Source: Parasponia andersonii (Eukaryota; Streptophyta; Magnoliopsida; Rosales; Cannabaceae). From it: a DNA stretch of 64,000 bases. The stretch is from assembly GCA_002914805.1 (NCBI GenBank), contig JXTB01000487.1:1-64000 (forward strand), written 5' to 3'. The notes under the pieces were generated by a model that ran no database searches, had not been told where the DNA came from, and saw only the letters and a list, made by a program, of their open reading frames with translations. Below, one piece after another: positions 58,932 through 64,000 of the stretch. The translations under genes and the position numbers were made by a program. Positions within the stretch are counted from its first letter, which is position 1; each line of letters starts with the position of its first letter.

Positions 58932-60607
58932 TTGACGGGAGTTTTGTCAACAACAAATTAAGAAAGTTACAAGATGTGATTTATGTGTGAAACGAATTGA
59001 AAAATAAAGCAAAGTAAAGAGACATGAATTTTATAGTGGTTCATCCCTAAAAATAATGAGCCTACGTCTATTGTTCTTCACTATTTTCTAGAGGATTACA
59101 AGAGTTTCTCTAAATCTCAATGTGAGAGCAAAGAGAGAATTACAAAGAGTGAGTGTATAATGAAGTGATTGTAGATAAAAAATAATGAAACTGAGCCTCT
59201 TTTATATAGGTAAATGTAACTCAATATTTCTCAATTATGAGAATGGGAAAGTACTGTTGAGTTATGCTTTGTACATGCTTTGTATTATTAATCCTACTCT
59301 CATATTTTGAAGTTAACAAATATATGATTAATAACTAATAATCTACTTGAATGTGTAGTAAGTTAAATTAAAAAAATCACAAGTCATTTAAGATGGATTA
59401 TAAAAAAAAATGTTTGAAGACAAAATTCAAGATTACAAGACTTAGACTAGCAAAGTATATATACTTTGTTCTTGTACTTAAATAATTGTTTACATATTAT
59501 ATGACCTTAATGGTTCAAATTTTTCATAAGATTAGAAATTTTCAAACCAAAATTGTCAAACTTGTTTATCTTAAAATAAAATATGAAATTTATTTTACAC
59601 AAGCTTTTAAATTGATTTTTAAATTTCTATAGTTCCCATATTACATTAAAAAAAATCAATTTATGAGATCACATTTTGAAAATTATTGAAAAAGACTTGA
59701 AATAAAATTCAAATATTGCTCTCGAGTATTTTCAGCAAACTAGTTCCCATTTTCGGTCTACCGATTCCTTGTCCAGTTTTTAAGATTTTTCATATTCGAT
59801 CATTAGGACGACACTTTCAACAGTTAGTATTTTTGATCGACCGAAAGTGTCTTCTCAGTTTACTGAAAATGACAGATTGTCTATCAAACGGTCTAAAATA
59901 GCTAGTATTCGTTTAAGTCTATATATAGAAGCTTTTTGAACATGTGAAAAAACTTTTAAACATGCCTACATTGCTTTAAACATACTTTCAAAATTTTCAA
60001 ATCATTTTTGTGAATCAAACTTTCAAATCCACTATTTCACAAAAAGTCAATTGAGCCAAAATAGATTATATCTTGTATTTTCATTTATTCTCTTTAGGCC
60101 TACCTTATATCAATCTTTCTCATTAAAGAGATTCTAGTTGAGTGTATCAACGAATAAAAGTAAAAATCATATTTATGAGGTGAGGTTGACACCGGATTCA
60201 TAAATAATACAATTCAGGTGAAATTGGCATCGAAGTCCAAATAATCCGAGTTAGGTGTGATAGAGCCAGATTCAATCCTGTGAGTGTGTCTAAGGTGAAA
60301 GTACTCGTTGTGTAAAAGGGACGGTCAAACCAATTCTCTTAATCCGATAATGGAAAGCTCAAAGCAGATTGCCAAGAGTTAAGGACGTAGATAAACCGTC
60401 GTGTTTGTTGAACCTCGTAAAAATAATATTTGTATTTCTCTATCCCTATCTCTTTATTTATTTATCTTGAGTTTGTACATGTAATTTATCTATTTTACTT
60501 GTTATTGTTTCTACTTGCATAATTTACTTGTTTACTATGAAAAGTTTACAAAAGTTTTTAAAACTCAATTCACTCTCCCTTTTGGGTTAGCTAACATTGG
60601 ACTAACA
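58932..60607. mobile_element. Possible solo or truncated LTR
   Basis: Starts TGTTGACGGGAG and ends GGACTAACA. Right of it the LINE relic begins without a gap. The end region (GTTGAACCTCGTAAAAATAA, then CTCAATTCACTCTCCC) resembles the R/U5 part of plant copia LTRs. No target duplication was found and no protein is encoded. The left boundary is uncertain. Confidence 0.35.
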
Positions 60608-60972
60608 GAAGATAGTTTAGATCTTCGAGATATATTTTTGCTCAACTGGCCCTTCTTAAAAAGTTTGTTTAGAGAGTAATGACTGTTAATTCAGATTTAT
60701 TTTCTTATTTATGAGCACGCTTTTTTAGGAGTAATGTGGATTTCAGATAGGCATTCCAAAGTCAGATTCTAGACTGATAATTGATTGGATTCCCTACTGA
60801 TTGATTTAGTTTCTTCTTCTATGTTTCATGACCCTCTATTAGAGAGTTTAGTTAGGGATTTTTTTAACAGATTCAGGGTGGTCTCTTTATTCAACTTTTA
60901 CAGATCATTTTTCGGGAGTTGCAGATATTATAGAGTCGGTAGTTATTTTAGATGACCCAGATACTTTGTACT
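60608..60972 (+). pseudogene. L1-type LINE relic, part 1 (end of reverse transcriptase ORF)
   Basis: Broken plus-strand frames read SLDLRDIFLLNWPFLKSL and VMTVNSDLFSYL. Further on come a LDW/IGR-like segment and DDPDTLY at the end. This is the region between reverse transcriptase and zinc-knuckle domain of plant L1 LINEs. Several stops. The reverse transcriptase itself is missing to the left. The frame continues after the inserted solo LTR. Confidence 0.65.
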
Positions 60973-62266
60973 TGTTATGACCATTACTTGTATTCTTACC
61001 GAATATAATTAATTATCCAATTAATTATGTAAAGTACTTTGCGGAAAACTGTAGTATAGATATTGTAACATCAAAAAGTAAAAACTTGATGTATAATATT
61101 TTTACTTGGTTCAACTATCTCCCGATAGTCTATATCTAAAGAGTCACGCCTAGAGAAATAAACTTATTAATAAAGAATAATATGAGTGCAAACACCAATC
61201 AAATTTAAAAGACTCACTCTCTTAAATGTTGTAACATGTCATTACTCCTTCACTAATCCCTCTAGTGAACTCTCCTCGACTTAATGTGATTCCTTTTGTT
61301 TGAACTCTCTTCAGATTTCACAAAACCTGCTTTCTCCCGAAGACTTGTCATACTTCTCTTGAAGTGCCCGTACTTCTCTTGAAGCATTCTCACAAGTAAG
61401 AATCCCTCCTAGTCTCATAATACAAAGTATAGGCCGATTTATCAAAGTAATATTCTAATGGCAATCTTAAACATACATGACACATCTAGGATTCTAACCT
61501 AGACTCTTCTTATTTATAGTACTTGAGGTCTTCTAATCCTTAGTAATCTGCAAGACATGTTATAATCATCATAAGTACTGATTAGAAGCCAATTAGATTA
61601 GTTAAAGATAATATTTTTTGTAATCAAGACTGATTTAAAATTATTACTGATTCTGCACAGTGATGTTACAATATCGATCCTGACTAAACAGACAGATTTA
61701 TAATCTTTTTAGAAGAAACATTAATTTATTACCATAAATAAAAATTCCATTTTTTACACAAATCAAACAAATAAATAGTGGTCATACACAATAAGAATCA
61801 ACTAAAAATAAATAAGGAAACGATAACTTAAGAAATAAACGTTTACAGTTTCATACTATAAGGTAGTTTCCATAAAAATATAAGCTGTCGAAATAATCAG
61901 ATAGAATTAGTCTAATAAATAAAATTTGATTGATCAAGATTGATTATTTTTAGAAATATTAAACAATTAATAATAGTAATCACCAAATAATCAGTCTGCA
62001 TTAAAACAAGCCTAAATAAGAAAGAAATATGTGAATATAATTTTCTTAGGTAAATATTAAATATTGATATTTCTGATTAAAACACAATAAAACATAGCTA
62101 ATTGAATAGATATTCAATCATATGACAGTTGTAAAATTCGGACAAACACGTTCAAGAATGCGAAGTTAAATATTACAATGATGTTGAAACATCAACCCAG
62201 AATCACTGTTAGTAAACACAAACAGTGATGTTGCAACATTATAAATAACAAGTCTTTTCCTTTTCA
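60973..62266. mobile_element. Solo LTR inserted in the LINE relic
   Basis: A 1294-bp segment with TG...CA ends (TGTTATGACC and CCTTTTCA), flanked by a perfect 5-bp duplication GTACT (60968-60972 and 62267-62271). Removing it together with one GTACT rejoins the LINE reading frame. No gag or pol sequence is inside, so it is a solo LTR (or a small non-autonomous element). It contains several ATGTT(A/G)CAACAT-like inverted motifs towards its end. Direction of transcription is not determined. Confidence 0.8.
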
Positions 62267-62271
62267 GTACT

Positions 62272-63318
62272 GAATAGGTTCTTTGGATGGTACAATTACT
62301 TGCTTAGATGTTTTTATTTCTCTTTCTGATTCTCCGGCTATTTGTCATTGAGGAAAATAGATTTATTCTTCCTTCATTCCTCCTTCGAGGTCAGTTTTAC
62401 TTTAGCCAGCTCTTTATGATCAACTTCCTACTGCTTCTTCTTTGATGAGGAGAGGCTATCAATTTTCATCTTGCTGATATTTTTATCGTTCTTCAGTAGA
62501 AGATTCGTCACATTTGTTCCTTCTTGTTATTTTCCCGTGCAGCTTTGGTCGGGGTTTTCCTTTTTATTTCGTAACCCAGTCTTTCTAAAGGGTATTGTGA
62601 GGGATCTTTGGGATAGAGTTCAACCTTATTCATGTAGTCCACAATTTCAAGTTTTTTAGAAAGTTGGTTTGGTATCTATTTTTTGGATTATATGGCTTCT
62701 TTAGAATTTGACTGTTTTTTAAAATAAAAAGCCATCTATCCCTTTGATATTTGTTCTCTTATGACGTTTTACTAGAGAGACTGAGTCTTTGGTTTTAGAC
62801 TCTATGTGTAACTCGATGACTAAGCTTTTGCATTTATGATAGCTTCGGGTCAGAGGTAGGCCTCGAAAGGCGCCTATCATTGTTGAAGTTATATGTAGAT
62901 CTCCTCCATTGTCTTGGGTTAAGGTCAACACTGACAGTTCTAATTATGGCTTACCGAGTCCTTCTGAATATTCAGGTGTGTTTCAGACTCATAAAAGATT
63001 TGTTCGTATATGTTTCTCTATTCCTTCAAGAGTTGGATACGCTTTTGAGGCTGAATTAGTAGCAGTGATTCATGCGATTGAATTTGCATAGAAATATAAT
63101 TGAAAGTGTCTCTAGTTAAAGAATGATTCAATTTACTTTGTTTCTCTTCTATTGGCACGTTCTTTTAAAGTTTCTTTACGTTGAAGACTAACTTGGTATA
63201 AGACCTTAGGGTACATCACTAATATGCATTTTATAGTTATTTATATCTATCACGATAGTAATCGTGTAGCTGATTCGTTGGTTTCTCTTGCTCTCTCCTT
63301 TATTCGTCTTATTTGATG
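62272..63318 (+). pseudogene. L1-type LINE relic, part 2 (zinc-knuckle and RNase H)
   Basis: After the solo LTR the frame reads IGSLDGTITCLDVFISLSDS, then PPSRSVLL...LYDQLPTASSLMRRGYQ and SSHLFLLVIFPCSF, the plant zf-RVT region. From 62909 WVKVNTDSSNYGLPSPSEYS and GYAFEAELVAVIHAIEFA form the start of a plant RNase H (RVT_3). YHDSNRVADSLVSLAL ends it near 63295. Stops occur throughout. Confidence 0.82.
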
Positions 63319-63699
63319 ATAGTGTGTTCTATCTTTTATTTATTTTTTTATTTACGACGATTGTATTACGAAGTTCAATTATCCGTTTCGTTGATTTTAT
63401 TTCTTATTTATCTCCGGAGGTCAAGACTACGTCCCTTCTAACTAAGTGCCTTCTCTCTCTCTCTCACTCTTTCCTTCTTTTGGTTGTCGTCGTTTACGAA
63501 TTTATTACCTGTAACATAGAAACGACATGTCAGACGGCCCCAAAGCATTCATTACCCACTTTACGCCACCTCTAAATTTTGCAATATTACTGCCTCTTAA
63601 AAAAAAAAAATGCAAAATTACACGTGTTTGTTAGCAAACCAAAATGCCAAAACGTATATCTATATATAGCATAATCTATGTATATGCACATAAAATATT
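63319..63699. other. Intergenic DNA and promoter-like sequence before leader copy 4
   Basis: CT-rich around 63450-63475. A TATATATAGC box lies at about 63660. The part from 63520 resembles the promoter-like segments at 45480 and 54890. Confidence 0.4.
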
Positions 63700-64000
63700 T
63701 CGCGGCTGAATGACGAAACACGAGAGCAAAAGGTACGATTTTCCGGCGATTCTAATAAGGTAGAAGCTATTTGGTTCTTCAATTTCAGTAATATTTTTCT
63801 TTACTTGACAGTATAAATAGCTGGGTCTCAGTCCCAGTCTCTATTGTTTCCTCCCCCCGATATTCCTTTGTGGTTTTTCTCGGAAAGACCCAAACACTAC
63901 GGCGCTCGAAATTTTGTGGGAATTATCTGAAATTTTCATCTTGTAAGGATTACCTAATTATGGTTCTCCTTGTTTGGTTGCTGGGAAAATGAGTAGAAGA
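63700..64000 (+). other. Gene-leader-like repeat, copy 4, running off the window
   Basis: Best-preserved leader copy: GGCGATTCTAATAAGGTAGA, TTTCAGTAATATTTTT, CCCAAACACTACGGCG and AATTTTGTGGGAATTATC. TTTTCATCTT|GTAAGGATTAC looks like the end of a non-coding exon and a strong donor, and TTGTTTGGTTGCTGGGAAAA follows in the presumed intron. Coding exons would lie beyond 64000. Confidence 0.5.

Noticed and set aside
58932..60607. Proven solo LTR
   Set aside because: TG...CA ends exist but no target duplication was found and the left flank is not LINE, so it is kept only as a possibility.
61060..62250. Internal gag-pol between two LTRs in the 1.3-kb LINE insertion
   Set aside because: No coding remnant and only one LTR-like unit; the target duplication bounds a solo LTR.

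Overview
The window is nuclear DNA of a dicotyledonous flowering plant. Supporting signs are intron-rich genes with GT/GC-AG splicing, AT-rich intergenic DNA, long homopolymers and (TA)n tracts, LTR retrotransposons of Ty3/gypsy and Ty1/copia type, a CACTA transposon and an L1-type LINE relic. The protein relationships suggest a rosid-like eudicot, but species and chromosome cannot be read from the sequence. Nothing bacterial, no CRISPR array and no operon is present. An assembly gap of 235 N lies at 15394-15628.

Layout. 1-6760: AT-rich intergenic DNA with a short 25-bp tandem array and a foldback element. 6770-10564 (+): a complete 14-exon vacuolar (class I) Na+,K+/H+ exchanger, preceded by two CACGTG boxes; two of its introns fit only as GC-AG. 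11463-11953 (-): a DIR1-like lipid-transfer protein. 13014-15008 (-): a DEK_C plus double-SWIB chromatin/transcription protein. 15394-20120: the gap, MITE-like elements beside (TA)n tracts, and tandem repeats. 20121-31098 (-): a decayed Tat-like Ty3/gypsy element with both LTRs, PBS, PPT, gag-pol relics, two RNase H regions, two internal tandem arrays and an antisense accessory reading frame with its own TATA box. 33400-38835 (+): a complete 14-coding-exon fimbrin gene. 39700-43650: a foldback element and a truncated gypsy gag. 44290-64000: a repeat-rich tract with several related copies of a gene-leader-like sequence and exons of a cystatin-like gene that appears broken. Inserted in this tract are a Ty1/copia element (46966-52255), a CACTA element (55875-58881), MITEs and a LINE relic that is itself split by a solo LTR.

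The four well-preserved genes do separate housekeeping or stress-related jobs: vacuolar ion exchange, lipid-based defence signalling, chromatin-linked transcription and actin bundling. They are neighbours, not a pathway. Most of the unusual structure is in the mobile DNA. The best candidates for a closer look are the antisense frame with promoter inside the gypsy element, the 74-bp and 112-bp arrays next to it, the small elements next to TA microsatellites, and the clean solo-LTR insertion into the LINE. All exon boundaries were derived by hand from splice signals and reading frame; no alignment or database search was possible.
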